From assembly GCA_964410965.1 (NCBI GenBank), contig CAYPIY010000002.1:434001-498000 (forward strand): DNA of 64,000 bases, read 5' to 3'. The notes under the pieces are model-generated. The model did not search any database, had not been told where the DNA came from, and saw only the letters and a program-made list of their open reading frames with translations. Numbering within the stretch: position 1 is the stretch's first letter; every line of letters starts with the position of its first letter. The DNA comes from JBBIRG01 sp964410965. Lineage in GTDB: Bacteria > CLD3 > SB21 > JBBIRG01. Positions 35,366 through 43,958 of this stretch are shown piece after piece. Made by a program: the position numbers and the translations under genes.

Positions 35366-37522
35366 ATGAAAAACATTAATTACAAATCGGTCATCATCGG
35401 AATCCTGATCGCTTTTGGCGCAATCAGCTGGGTTTCATCCTCCTCTGCGATATCGGAATATTTTTTTAACCAGAAAACAGATTCTCCAAAAGATTCAAGT
35501 TCGTTTACATCAACAAAGTCTGTTCCATCGGATACCTCAGAGTCCATCATTATCGAAAACATCAGTTACAAACCCGGCCAGAAATACATCGTGGGTTATG
35601 TGGAAGAAGATGTAACCGATCCGATGGTATTCAGAGTCACGGGTTCTGATAAAAAACCCGTTACCGGTTTAACCGTGGATTTTCAGCTGATCGATTCACC
35701 GTCCAAATCCAAAAACACCGTATTATCTGATCGTGCGGTCACTGATTCCGAGGGCAAGGTTTATCCTAAATTCAAAGCCGGAACCGAGAGCGGAAATTAC
35801 GTCATCATCGCGAAAACCAATCTTGCAACCGGATCGCTGCCCAAGATCACGGTTAAAGCGTTTGATAAAACGTGGATCCTTTTTCTTCTTTTCGGCGTTC
35901 TCGGCGGACTCGGAATATTCCTTTACGGCATGGGTGTCGGCGCCAACGGACTGCAGAAAGTGGCGGGCGACAAACTCAGAATCATTCTGGGTAAATTAAC
36001 CCGTTCCAAGGTGATGGGGGTTGTTCTCGGAACCGGAGTGACCGCCGTAGTTCAAAGCAGCAGTGCGACGACGGTTATGGTCATCGGTTTTATTTCCGCT
36101 TCGCTGATGACTTTGTCTCAGGGATTAAGCGTTATGTTAGGCGCCCATATTGGTACAACGCTGACCGTTCAGTTGATCGCCTTTAACATCAGCGATTACG
36201 CGTTATTAATGATCGGTATCGGATTTATAATGACTATCGCAACCAAAAAGAAAATCTACACCTACATCGGTGAAATCATTCTGGGATTCGGATTTATCTT
36301 TTTCGGTATGGGCGTGATGTCAACGGCGTTAGGGCCCATCAAATCGCTCCCCGTGGTATCTGAACAACTAATGTATTTCGGCCAGAACCCTTTGCTGGGA
36401 ATTATTTTTTCAGCCATTTTTACAGGAATTATACAAAGCAGCGGCGCGACAATCGGTCTCGCTGTCGTACTTGCCAATGAAGGCTTGCTGGACCTGTCTG
36501 TCGGATTGCCTCTTGTTCTTGGCGCAAATATCGGAACAACGGTTACCGGGTTATTGGCCTCAACGAACGCTTCAACCGACGGCAAAAGGGCCGCGCTGGC
36601 GAACATGCTGTTTTCACTTGTTGGTGTGATTATCATGTATCCGTTTATCGACTATTTTAACTCGTTCGTCATTTATCTTACTTCCCTGTTCGGATCGGAT
36701 TCGGTGTCCCGGCAAATAGCGAATTCACATATGTTCTTCAACATCATCAATGCTTTTGTACTGATTGGGTTCATTGAATACATGGCTAAATTTGCCATCC
36801 GCAGAATCAAGGAAAAGCCGGATGCCGCAAAACAGGAAATGAAAACGATTTACCTGAATAACAATCTGCTTGAAGTTCCGGAACTTGCGATTGAACAATC
36901 CAGCCGTGAAATTCACCGTATGACCGATAAAATCACCGAATTGTTCCCACAAACGCAATCTATGATCCGTCAATATTCAGAAGAAACGGCGGAAAAACTG
37001 ACGAAAGAACTCGAGGTTATCTATTATCTGGAAAGCGAGATCCGGAAATATTATACGCGTCTTTCTCAGAAAAACATCAGCTTATTTCAGTCCAAACGTT
37101 TAATGGCTTTCTTGCTCATCATGGACGATCTTCGCCGGGTAGCTTATATAATTGCGGATAATATGAACGAGCGGCTAACTCAGCTGCACAAGCAGAACGG
37201 TCAGTTCTCGGGAGAAGGCGCCCAGGAGCTTGAAAAATATTTCAGCGAGTTGTATGACATTTTCTCGAAAACCGCTGCCGTTGTAAAGAGCGAGAAACCT
37301 GAACTCGCCAGCGAAGTTCTTGAGGAAAAGAAGCATATCAAGGACAGGGAATCCGAACTCCGGGAATCCCATATCCGCCGGCTTAACCAGGGGTTGCAGG
37401 AAAGCATCGGATCGAGCGCCGTTCACCTGGACATCATCAGTCTGCTGAAGCGCATCGATACCTATTGTAACCGGATCAACCACAGCATTATTGAACAGTA
37501 CAATTTGTACAGAAAGAAATGA
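35366..37522 (+). CDS. Na+/phosphate symporter (NptA/PNaS family) with N-terminal Ig-like and C-terminal PhoU-like domains
   Basis: The 718-residue protein should import phosphate with sodium. After a signal-anchor (about 8-28) comes an exported Ser/Thr-rich linker and an Ig-like domain (about 60-165). The transport core (about 172-490) holds the paired QSSSATT and QSSGATI repeats that mark the family, and a PhoU-like helical domain (about 500-715) follows. The extra exported Ig-like domain is not usual for NptA. Sodium coupling agrees with other potentially sodium-linked machines here (Rnf, pyrophosphatase), though ion specificity cannot be read. No pho-box was identified. Confidence 0.87.
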   Translation: MKNINYKSVIIGILIAFGAISWVSSSSAISEYFFNQKTDSPKDSSSFTSTKSVPSDTSESIIIENISYKPGQKYIVGYVEEDVTDPMVFRVTGSDKKPVTGLTVDFQLIDSPSKSKNTVLSDRAVTDSEGKVYPKFKAGTESGNYVIIAKTNLATGSLPKITVKAFDKTWILFLLFGVLGGLGIFLYGMGVGANGLQKVAGDKLRIILGKLTRSKVMGVVLGTGVTAVVQSSSATTVMVIGFISASLMTLSQGLSVMLGAHIGTTLTVQLIAFNISDYALLMIGIGFIMTIATKKKIYTYIGEIILGFGFIFFGMGVMSTALGPIKSLPVVSEQLMYFGQNPLLGIIFSAIFTGIIQSSGATIGLAVVLANEGLLDLSVGLPLVLGANIGTTVTGLLASTNASTDGKRAALANMLFSLVGVIIMYPFIDYFNSFVIYLTSLFGSDSVSRQIANSHMFFNIINAFVLIGFIEYMAKFAIRRIKEKPDAAKQEMKTIYLNNNLLEVPELAIEQSSREIHRMTDKITELFPQTQSMIRQYSEETAEKLTKELEVIYYLESEIRKYYTRLSQKNISLFQSKRLMAFLLIMDDLRRVAYIIADNMNERLTQLHKQNGQFSGEGAQELEKYFSELYDIFSKTAAVVKSEKPELASEVLEEKKHIKDRESELRESHIRRLNQGLQESIGSSAVHLDIISLLKRIDTYCNRINHSIIEQYNLYRKK

Positions 37523-37530
37523 TCAAAGAG

Positions 37531-39090
37531 TCAATTACCGGCTGTAAACGGATTTTTTTGAAGCGGAATGATTTTTAATCTGGCCCGGTTCATGTGAACA
37601 TATTTTTGAATGATGAGTCTTTCATCGAGCGATTCTTTGTCGTCCGGTTCAGAAACGTCAATATAAGAACTATCTTCCCGCATCGCGCTGAGTTCTGTTA
37701 ATTCATCACCATGGTAAATTTTACTCAGAAGGCCGTTCCTTATAAGATAACCCGTTTCTTCCTCAGGATTGATGATGAGGTACTGCCGGCAATACGTGTC
37801 AGGATAACTGTTTTTGTTTTTTTTCAGAGATTTTAAACCCTCCCTGACATAGTAAAACTCCTGTTCTTTCAGTTCAGGTTGCCTGAGAAACAGATCAATT
37901 TTATCTTTTGAGTCAACGGAAATAAGTTCGTTCAGAAGGTTCATCGCTTCGCTGACCGATGCGCGGTACTGGTCAGGAGTTATGGCGCCTCCGCAAGCGC
38001 CCGAACATTGTTTCAAATGATAGGAAAAACAAAAAGATTTCGGTCGGCTGTTTTCTTTCATTAGTTCGGGACAAAGCTTATAAAGCTTTTGGATTTTCTG
38101 CAGGTAGTGTTCAACGAATTTTTTCGAACGGTACGGACCGAACGTCATGCCTTTTGCGCATCGTTCATTCGAAACCGTAATCAAGGGGTAATCGTCGTCG
38201 GATACATGCAGAAAAACATATTGCCGCCAGTTCCGCTGCTGGACATTGTACGGGGGCAGGTACTGCTTGATCAGGCGCGATTCGAGGATCAGTGATTCCA
38301 GCTCCGTTTTGCAGATTTGGTAATTAAAATGATGTGTGTGATGAAGCATTCTTTTTTTCTTGGACAGATTGTCCTCGCGGATATGGCTCAAAACCCGCGA
38401 ACGTATGTTGTTGCTCTTTCCGACATACAAAGGAAGATCCTGCTCATCGGCAAAAATGTAAATACCGGTTTCCGCGGGTAAATCGTCTATCAGCGGCTCC
38501 AGCCGTTCCAACCAGAGTTTTTTCACCTCAAAATCAGACGCCATTTTAGAAAAAATATCCTGCGCCGAAGGGTGATTCAGATATTGGATCAGGATTTCGG
38601 CCGTTGCGAGAGCGTCGCCCAGAGCCCGGTGGCGGTGAGTCACATCGATGTTTAAGCGCTCAATCAGCGCGTCAAGATTATATTTTTTAAAACCCGGAAA
38701 CAGTTTTCTTCCAAGACGAACCGTGCATAACCGGTCATGAAAAAAATGCTCGTCTAATCTTTCGTATTCTTTTTTGATAAAACCGTAATCAAACGCGGCA
38801 TTATGAGCTACAAAAACTGAACCGAAAAGGAAATCCCGTATGTCGTCTTTGACCTGTGAAAATTCTGGAGCCCCAACCAGATCGGAATCGCGGATACCTG
38901 TCAATTGTGTGATAAAGAAGGGCAGGGAGACAGGCGGACGGATCAGCGTAGAATAGGATTCATGGATTTGCCGGTTTTTCACTTTTACCATTCCTATTTC
39001 GATAACGAATCCGTTTTTCGCGGACTGTCCGGTTGTTTCAACATCGACAACTACAAATGAAGCATTGAGATCAAAATAGGAATAACGCAT
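37531..39090 (-). CDS. DEDDh exonuclease fused to a UvrC-like GIY-YIG nuclease
   Basis: The first 180 residues are a DnaQ-type 3'-5' exonuclease: D16 and E18 in VVVDVETTG, HNAAFDYGF, and HRALGDA. A GIY-YIG domain follows (about 203-290; GIYIF and LYVGKSNNIRSRV), then the UvrC-like region with the conserved Cys cluster (YHLKQCSGACGG). The UvrB-binding and RNase H-like endonuclease parts of UvrC are absent. Similar fusions are known in Actinobacteria and Bacteroidetes and are often annotated as Pol III epsilon/Cho-like; the role is presumably DNA repair. It ends a seven-gene minus-strand string, 22 bp after the aldehyde dehydrogenase gene. Confidence 0.88.
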   Translation of the reverse strand: MRYSYFDLNASFVVVDVETTGQSAKNGFVIEIGMVKVKNRQIHESYSTLIRPPVSLPFFITQLTGIRDSDLVGAPEFSQVKDDIRDFLFGSVFVAHNAAFDYGFIKKEYERLDEHFFHDRLCTVRLGRKLFPGFKKYNLDALIERLNIDVTHRHRALGDALATAEILIQYLNHPSAQDIFSKMASDFEVKKLWLERLEPLIDDLPAETGIYIFADEQDLPLYVGKSNNIRSRVLSHIREDNLSKKKRMLHHTHHFNYQICKTELESLILESRLIKQYLPPYNVQQRNWRQYVFLHVSDDDYPLITVSNERCAKGMTFGPYRSKKFVEHYLQKIQKLYKLCPELMKENSRPKSFCFSYHLKQCSGACGGAITPDQYRASVSEAMNLLNELISVDSKDKIDLFLRQPELKEQEFYYVREGLKSLKKNKNSYPDTYCRQYLIINPEEETGYLIRNGLLSKIYHGDELTELSAMREDSSYIDVSEPDDKESLDERLIIQKYVHMNRARLKIIPLQKNPFTAGN

Positions 39091-39112
39091 GCTCGTTCAA
39101 TCGTTAAACAGG

Positions 39113-40483
39113 TTATTTAATAAATACGGTTTTGATGTTTGTGAATTCTTTCAGCCCGGCCGCCGATAATTCGCGTCCGTACCCCGACAGCTTGGTTCCC
39201 CCGAACGGAAGCCTGGGATCGGATTTAACGAATGTATTTACAAAACAATTGCCCGCAAACAATTCTTCGCGCGCTATTTTTTCAGCCTTATGTATATCCC
39301 TGCTGAAAACAGCTCCTCCCAGCCCGTACATCGTGTCATTTGCCGTTTTAATGGCCTCCTCTTCATCCTCGACCGGAATGATAGCCGCAACCGGGCCGAA
39401 AGTTTCCTCATTATACACGGTCATTCCTTTTTTCACTCCTGTCAAAACCGTGGGCGGATAGTAATATCCTTTGCCAACAGGCATGCTTCCACCGAGCAGA
39501 AGCCTGGCGCCCCGGTGAACGCTGCTCAAAACCTGGGAATGGAGAGTATCCCGTAAATCTTTTCTTGCCAGCGGGCCCAGGTCGTTGGCCGGATTGAGCG
39601 GATCGCCTGTTTGTTTCCTTTTCATCATTTCGACAACCAATTCTTCGAATGGTTTCAAAATTTTTTTAACAACAACAAATCTTTTCGCGGCGATACAGCT
39701 TTGTCCGGTATTGATCAGTCGGGATGTTACACAAGCTTCTGCAGACAATTGGAGATCAGCGTCATGGAGAATCACATACGGATCGCTTCCGCCGAGTTCC
39801 ATAACAGTTTTCTTGAGACAGGCTCCCGCCCTTGCTGAAACAGCCCGGCCGGCGTTCGTGCTTCCGGTCAGCGTAACGCCCTGAATAGCCGGATGCTCTA
39901 TCATGTCGGAAATCACATCCGGCTGCACAAAAACGACGTTAAATAAATGATCAGGGAATCCGGCGTCTCGGACAGTTGATTCAATGGCTTCAGCGCACAA
40001 CGATACGTTAGGCGCGTGTTTCAGGATCGCTCCGTTCCCCGCCATCATCGCCGGAACGATAAACCGGTAAACCTGCCACAGCGGAAAATTCCACGGCATG
40101 ATTCCAAGAACAATTCCGACCGGCTGATATGAAATATAACTTCTTGACGCGTCGGTCGTAATGATTTCATCCTGCAGTGTTTTCGGACCGATTTCAGCAT
40201 AGTGCCTGCAAAGCCATGCGCATTTTTCCGCCTCTGCGATTCCCTGATTAATCGGTTTACCCATTTCCCTTGCCATCAGCTCTCCCAGCTGACTTTTCCT
40301 TTCCAGTAAAACCCGGCTCAGGCTGTTCAGAATCTGAGCACGATCGTTTATTGCGGTTTTTCGCCAGTTCTGATGCTCATCATGACATCGTATGATGATT
40401 TTCAAAACATCATCAAATTTTGTTTCCGGTTTTTCATAAATCATCTCTTCTGTTGAGGGATTGATAGAGCGATAAGGCGGCAT
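39113..40483 (-). CDS. NAD(P)-dependent succinate-semialdehyde-type dehydrogenase
   Basis: Aldehyde dehydrogenase superfamily, 456 residues. Catalytic Cys in NTGQSCIAAKR and general-base Glu in MELGGSDP are present, together with the cofactor motifs PWNFPLWQV and GSTNAGR. Sequence flavour (TTDASRSYISYQPVGIV, GYGRELSAAGLKEF) matches the GabD/YneI succinate-semialdehyde group, but substrate is not certain. It lies 18 bp after the MocA-like gene. Confidence 0.88.
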   Translation of the reverse strand: MPPYRSINPSTEEMIYEKPETKFDDVLKIIIRCHDEHQNWRKTAINDRAQILNSLSRVLLERKSQLGELMAREMGKPINQGIAEAEKCAWLCRHYAEIGPKTLQDEIITTDASRSYISYQPVGIVLGIMPWNFPLWQVYRFIVPAMMAGNGAILKHAPNVSLCAEAIESTVRDAGFPDHLFNVVFVQPDVISDMIEHPAIQGVTLTGSTNAGRAVSARAGACLKKTVMELGGSDPYVILHDADLQLSAEACVTSRLINTGQSCIAAKRFVVVKKILKPFEELVVEMMKRKQTGDPLNPANDLGPLARKDLRDTLHSQVLSSVHRGARLLLGGSMPVGKGYYYPPTVLTGVKKGMTVYNEETFGPVAAIIPVEDEEEAIKTANDTMYGLGGAVFSRDIHKAEKIAREELFAGNCFVNTFVKSDPRLPFGGTKLSGYGRELSAAGLKEFTNIKTVFIK

Positions 40484-40501
40484 AATACAGTCCGTATTTT
40501 A

Positions 40502-41122
40502 TTAATGTGGTAATCGGGATAACATTAAGGTATAATCATCAGGCGTATCAATATCGAGCAGCACTCCTTCATCTTCACAGTCATACAGGATAATTCTGGA
40601 TTCATGCTCACGAATAATTTGTCTTAAAGGAAAGATTAGCCCTCCATCAAGGCATTTAAGTACGATAGATCTGTCCAATAAAACCGGATGTCCCTTTCGG
40701 CCTTTATACATCGGAATTACGATTGAATCGGCATGAAAATGACCGATCATTTCTGCAACGGTTTCTTTCTTAATCAGCGGCATATCCCCGTGCGCTATGA
40801 TCACTGCTTCTGAATCAGCGGAAATGTATTTTAAGCCTTCCTGAAGGGATGATCCGATTTCTTTTTCCGGATCGGGATTGACGACCCATGTAACGGGTGA
40901 AAAGCCGCTCAAATCAATCATTTCCCTGGAACGGTTGCTGACGACAACGATTATTTCGTGTATCACCGGGTGATCAAAAGTATCAATGACTGACTGAAGG
41001 ACCGTTGATTTTCCGAAAGTCATAAGCATCTTGTTGGCACCAAAGCGCTGTGATTTGCCGGCGGCAAGGATGATGCAGGATACAAAAATCGGTCTGCCGT
41101 CTGTGGCGGTATTGTCTTCCAT
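40502..41122 (-). CDS. MocA/MobA-like nucleotidyltransferase
   Basis: The 206 residues show the nucleotidyltransferase signature LAAGKSQRFGANKML near the N-terminus and HGDMPLI for metal binding, ending with DIDTPDDY. This set is typical of the MocA (CTP:molybdopterin cytidylyltransferase) group and its sugar-nucleotide relatives. No molybdenum hydroxylase is nearby, and the hybrid at 54570 lacks a molybdenum ligand, so the acceptor cannot be named. Cotranscription with the neighbours is likely (63 bp from uspA, 18 bp to the dehydrogenase). Confidence 0.75.
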   Translation of the reverse strand: MEDNTATDGRPIFVSCIILAAGKSQRFGANKMLMTFGKSTVLQSVIDTFDHPVIHEIIVVVSNRSREMIDLSGFSPVTWVVNPDPEKEIGSSLQEGLKYISADSEAVIIAHGDMPLIKKETVAEMIGHFHADSIVIPMYKGRKGHPVLLDRSIVLKCLDGGLIFPLRQIIREHESRIILYDCEDEGVLLDIDTPDDYTLMLSRLPH

Positions 41123-41185
41123 ATTTTCCTGGAAATGACTGCTGTGACCAATATCACGGCGCAGTCAGGATTTTGTTCATCTCAC

Positions 41186-41659
41186 TTACGGCATTACAAA
41201 ACCCGTTTTGCTCCTGATCGTCAAAACCGGGCAAGGCGCTTTCCGGACAACTTTTTCCGTGACGCTTCCGAGTAAAATATGCTCCAGCGCGCTTCTTCCG
41301 TGCGTTGACATGATGATCAGGTCAACGGATTGTTCTTTGGCCACGCGGATGATTTCAATAAAAGGTTTTCCCTGGATCAGTAACTTTTCCACGGAAAGAG
41401 ATTCATGTTCACCGCCCCTGAAATGCTGATCAATGATCCGGTCCATGGACTGATCGGAGGATGCGTGAATGTTTTTTTCAATGTCCACAAGATCGGGCAT
41501 TCCGATGGGCGCCTCAGAATAAAACACTATTGGCTCATAGACATGAATCAAAATTATTTTTGATTTAAAAATCGCCGCCATTTCCCTGGCATAAGCGTAT
41601 GCGGCCGTCGCCGATTCGGAAAAATCGGTCGGAACCAGAATGTTCTTGATGGTCACCAT
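41186..41659 (-). CDS. Universal stress protein (UspA family)
   Basis: The 157-residue single-domain protein starts ILVPTDFSESA and ends with the ATP-binding signature MSTHGRSALEHILLGS then RKAPCPVLTIR. This places it with the ATP-binding Usp group. It is 24 bp downstream of the flippase-like membrane gene. Its role in that string is unknown. Confidence 0.92.
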   Translation of the reverse strand: MVTIKNILVPTDFSESATAAYAYAREMAAIFKSKIILIHVYEPIVFYSEAPIGMPDLVDIEKNIHASSDQSMDRIIDQHFRGGEHESLSVEKLLIQGKPFIEIIRVAKEQSVDLIIMSTHGRSALEHILLGSVTEKVVRKAPCPVLTIRSKTGFVMP

Positions 41660-41683
41660 AATAACCTCCGCGGTTAAAGTGCG

Positions 41684-42739
41684 TTAAGATTGTTTCTTAA
41701 AATGATATCTGATGATGTAAAATAATCCAACCATTCCCGGAAGCAGCACATTGCTGAGAAACAACAGCAGGGATGCGTTGAATGCGGCCGCGGGATTGAC
41801 TTGAATTTTGTTTAAGAAAAAAATGACCGAACCCTCTCTTACTCCAAGATCCATTACGGCAACCGGAAGCAGTGATTTCAAAAACATCGCAAGATTAGCC
41901 AGGATAAACACCGGTACAAATTCAGCGTCCGTAAACGAACTCAAAAACCAGAAAAACTGAATATAAATGATAGACTGAAACATCAGTCCGTAAAGTAATC
42001 CCGTAAATACGTTCCGTTTTCGGATATTATCAGAAGCCGATATCAGGGCAAAAACCTTTTTATACAACGGAAGCCTGTAAATGGTTTTTTTAAAAAGTCG
42101 TATGGTTTTCCTGAGCAAGTCCGGAAAGAAAAACATGGCTGCAAGTAATACAATAAATCCGGCCGCAGTGACTAAAATCAAATATTCGGCAATATCATAC
42201 CCGGACACGGTTGTTTCGTAGAGAAAAAGAAGGCCGAACACGCTGATCAGCGCCAGCGATATCAGGGATAGCAATTTGTCAATGATTGCCATTCCGATCA
42301 TCGGTGAACGGTTATCGGACCGGATGAACAACCCGCGCCCCAGTTCTCCCAGCCTGCCCGGCGTAATAAGACCGACTGCAAACCCGCACATCAGAGACTG
42401 AAATATTTCCCTCCCGGATACGTCCGGTTTTATGATCCGTAACAAATAAGACCATTTCAAATGCTGTATATAAATATTGGGAATGGTCAGGAACATTCCG
42501 ATGATCAGCGGCGTCCATGAGATTTCTGTGAATTCGGTTTTAAGCGATGATATCTGTATCCGGCTGATGATATAAAACATGATACATCCCGTAAGCGACA
42601 GCTTTAAAAGAAAGAAAACGATTTTCTTCATTTTATTGTTTTTGGAAGGAATGTTCTCATCGCTTTCCGGTTCCGTGTTTTCCGGGGAAGAACCATCCCT
42701 ATGCGACGGACATGACATTTTGGTTAAATCGGTATGCAT
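41684..42739 (-). CDS. Lysylphosphatidylglycerol synthase-TM / flippase-like membrane protein (UPF0104)
   Basis: A 351-residue polytopic protein with seven or eight helices after a 35-residue hydrophilic head. Conserved features include LKWSYLLRI and the segment GFAVGLITPGRLGELGRG, the hallmark of the family, which includes MprF's flippase part and AglD-like proteins. It probably handles a polyprenyl-linked or lipid substrate in the inner membrane. The start is one base after the stop of the EnvC-like gene (42741), so the genes are tightly coupled. Confidence 0.85.
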   Translation of the reverse strand: MHTDLTKMSCPSHRDGSSPENTEPESDENIPSKNNKMKKIVFFLLKLSLTGCIMFYIISRIQISSLKTEFTEISWTPLIIGMFLTIPNIYIQHLKWSYLLRIIKPDVSGREIFQSLMCGFAVGLITPGRLGELGRGLFIRSDNRSPMIGMAIIDKLLSLISLALISVFGLLFLYETTVSGYDIAEYLILVTAAGFIVLLAAMFFFPDLLRKTIRLFKKTIYRLPLYKKVFALISASDNIRKRNVFTGLLYGLMFQSIIYIQFFWFLSSFTDAEFVPVFILANLAMFLKSLLPVAVMDLGVREGSVIFFLNKIQVNPAAAFNASLLLFLSNVLLPGMVGLFYIIRYHFKKQS

Positions 42740-42740
42740 T

Positions 42741-43958
42741 TTATTTCAGCCAGACAGTCGGATCAACCGCTTCTTTGTCTTTATAAATTTCAAAATGAAG
42801 TATCGGCCGGCCGTCATCGGCATGATCAACACGCCCGATCAAATCGCCGCCCTGAACCGCTTCGCCGTTGGAGACATACACTTCTCCAAGTTGGGCATAC
42901 ACGGTATAAAACGAACCCCCGTGATCGATAATGACCGTATTTCCAAATCGCCGGAGATAAGTGATCAGCGAGATCACTCCCCTGGATACAGCATAAACGG
43001 GCGCCTTTTCAGCAGTAAGTATACCTACCCCGGGATAAAACGTTTTCGTTCCAAGAACCGGATGAATCTGGTTTCCGTATTTTATGGCGATGCGTCCCAT
43101 GGCCGGATAAGGAATTCTGCCTTTTGAGGCAGACAATCCCGGTAATTTGGCGTTCGGCTGAACAATCTTTGATTTGCCCGTTATGACTTCGGTTTTTGAT
43201 TCGACCCGGTTTTCAGCCTCTTTTCTTTTTTTCTCAAGCTCAGAAATTAAAATATTTAAAGTCTGAATATCCTCACGGCGCTCTTCTATCAGCGTTGTCA
43301 GCGCATTTTTGCTTTTTCTTATCCGCTGAAGTGCCGACGTACGGTTTTTTATTTCTTTCTGAATGACCCGTGTTTCGGTTTGTTTTTCAATAATCATCGC
43401 CTGCTGTGTCCGGAGAAGCTCCTGTTTTTCTGTTTTCTGATTTTGAAGCAGTATATATTTATTACGCAATGTCAAGACATCTTTTTTGTCCTGCTCGGCA
43501 ATCATTTTAAGGTATTTGTTCCGCGAATAAGCTTGTGTAAAGGATTGCGACGTCAGGATAAAAGCCAGCGGATTATCATCCCGGTGTTTATAAATCTGCA
43601 CCAGCCGCTGGGCGATGATTTTCCTGTAGTAATTTTGTTCGTGCTGAGTTTTTTCCATTTGCCGGCTCAGCATGCCGATTGTCATTTCGCTGAAACGGCT
43701 GTTTTTCTCAAGCGAGCCGATTAACTGGTGCATAAGCGATATTTTATGATTAGTTTCATTCAATTTTTCAATTTCCGATTTCTCCTTACGTTGCTCGATT
43801 TTAAGCCTGGTTTCATACTGACTTATTTCATCGCGTATTGAGTTTATTCTGCTTTGATTTTTAGATATTTCTTCTTTGTAATCCTGGGCATAAATCGTTG
43901 AGGGGAATATCAGAAATAAAGCGGTTACTAACAGTATGTGATGTATAATATTCATCAT
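42741..43958 (-). CDS. EnvC-like murein hydrolase activator (catalytically degenerate M23)
   Basis: The 405 residues are a signal peptide ending YAQ, a long coiled coil (about 25-250, rich in Glu/Lys/Gln heptads) and a C-terminal LytM/M23 domain (about 285-405). Active M23 peptidases need His-x3-Asp and His-x-His; here the first site reads FYPGVGI (His and Asp lost) and the usual YAHL reads YAQL, while HFEI retains one His. So it should be inactive as a peptidase, as in EnvC, which activates amidases at the septum through its coiled coil. It overlaps the radical SAM gene by four bases (ATGA). The partner amidase and FtsEX are not in view. Confidence 0.88.
   Translation of the reverse strand: MMNIIHHILLVTALFLIFPSTIYAQDYKEEISKNQSRINSIRDEISQYETRLKIEQRKEKSEIEKLNETNHKISLMHQLIGSLEKNSRFSEMTIGMLSRQMEKTQHEQNYYRKIIAQRLVQIYKHRDDNPLAFILTSQSFTQAYSRNKYLKMIAEQDKKDVLTLRNKYILLQNQKTEKQELLRTQQAMIIEKQTETRVIQKEIKNRTSALQRIRKSKNALTTLIEERREDIQTLNILISELEKKRKEAENRVESKTEVITGKSKIVQPNAKLPGLSASKGRIPYPAMGRIAIKYGNQIHPVLGTKTFYPGVGILTAEKAPVYAVSRGVISLITYLRRFGNTVIIDHGGSFYTVYAQLGEVYVSNGEAVQGGDLIGRVDHADDGRPILHFEIYKDKEAVDPTVWLK

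Noticed and set aside
42741..43958. Active M23 endopeptidase
   Set aside because: Most zinc-binding and catalytic His/Asp positions are replaced, which fits an EnvC-type activator instead.
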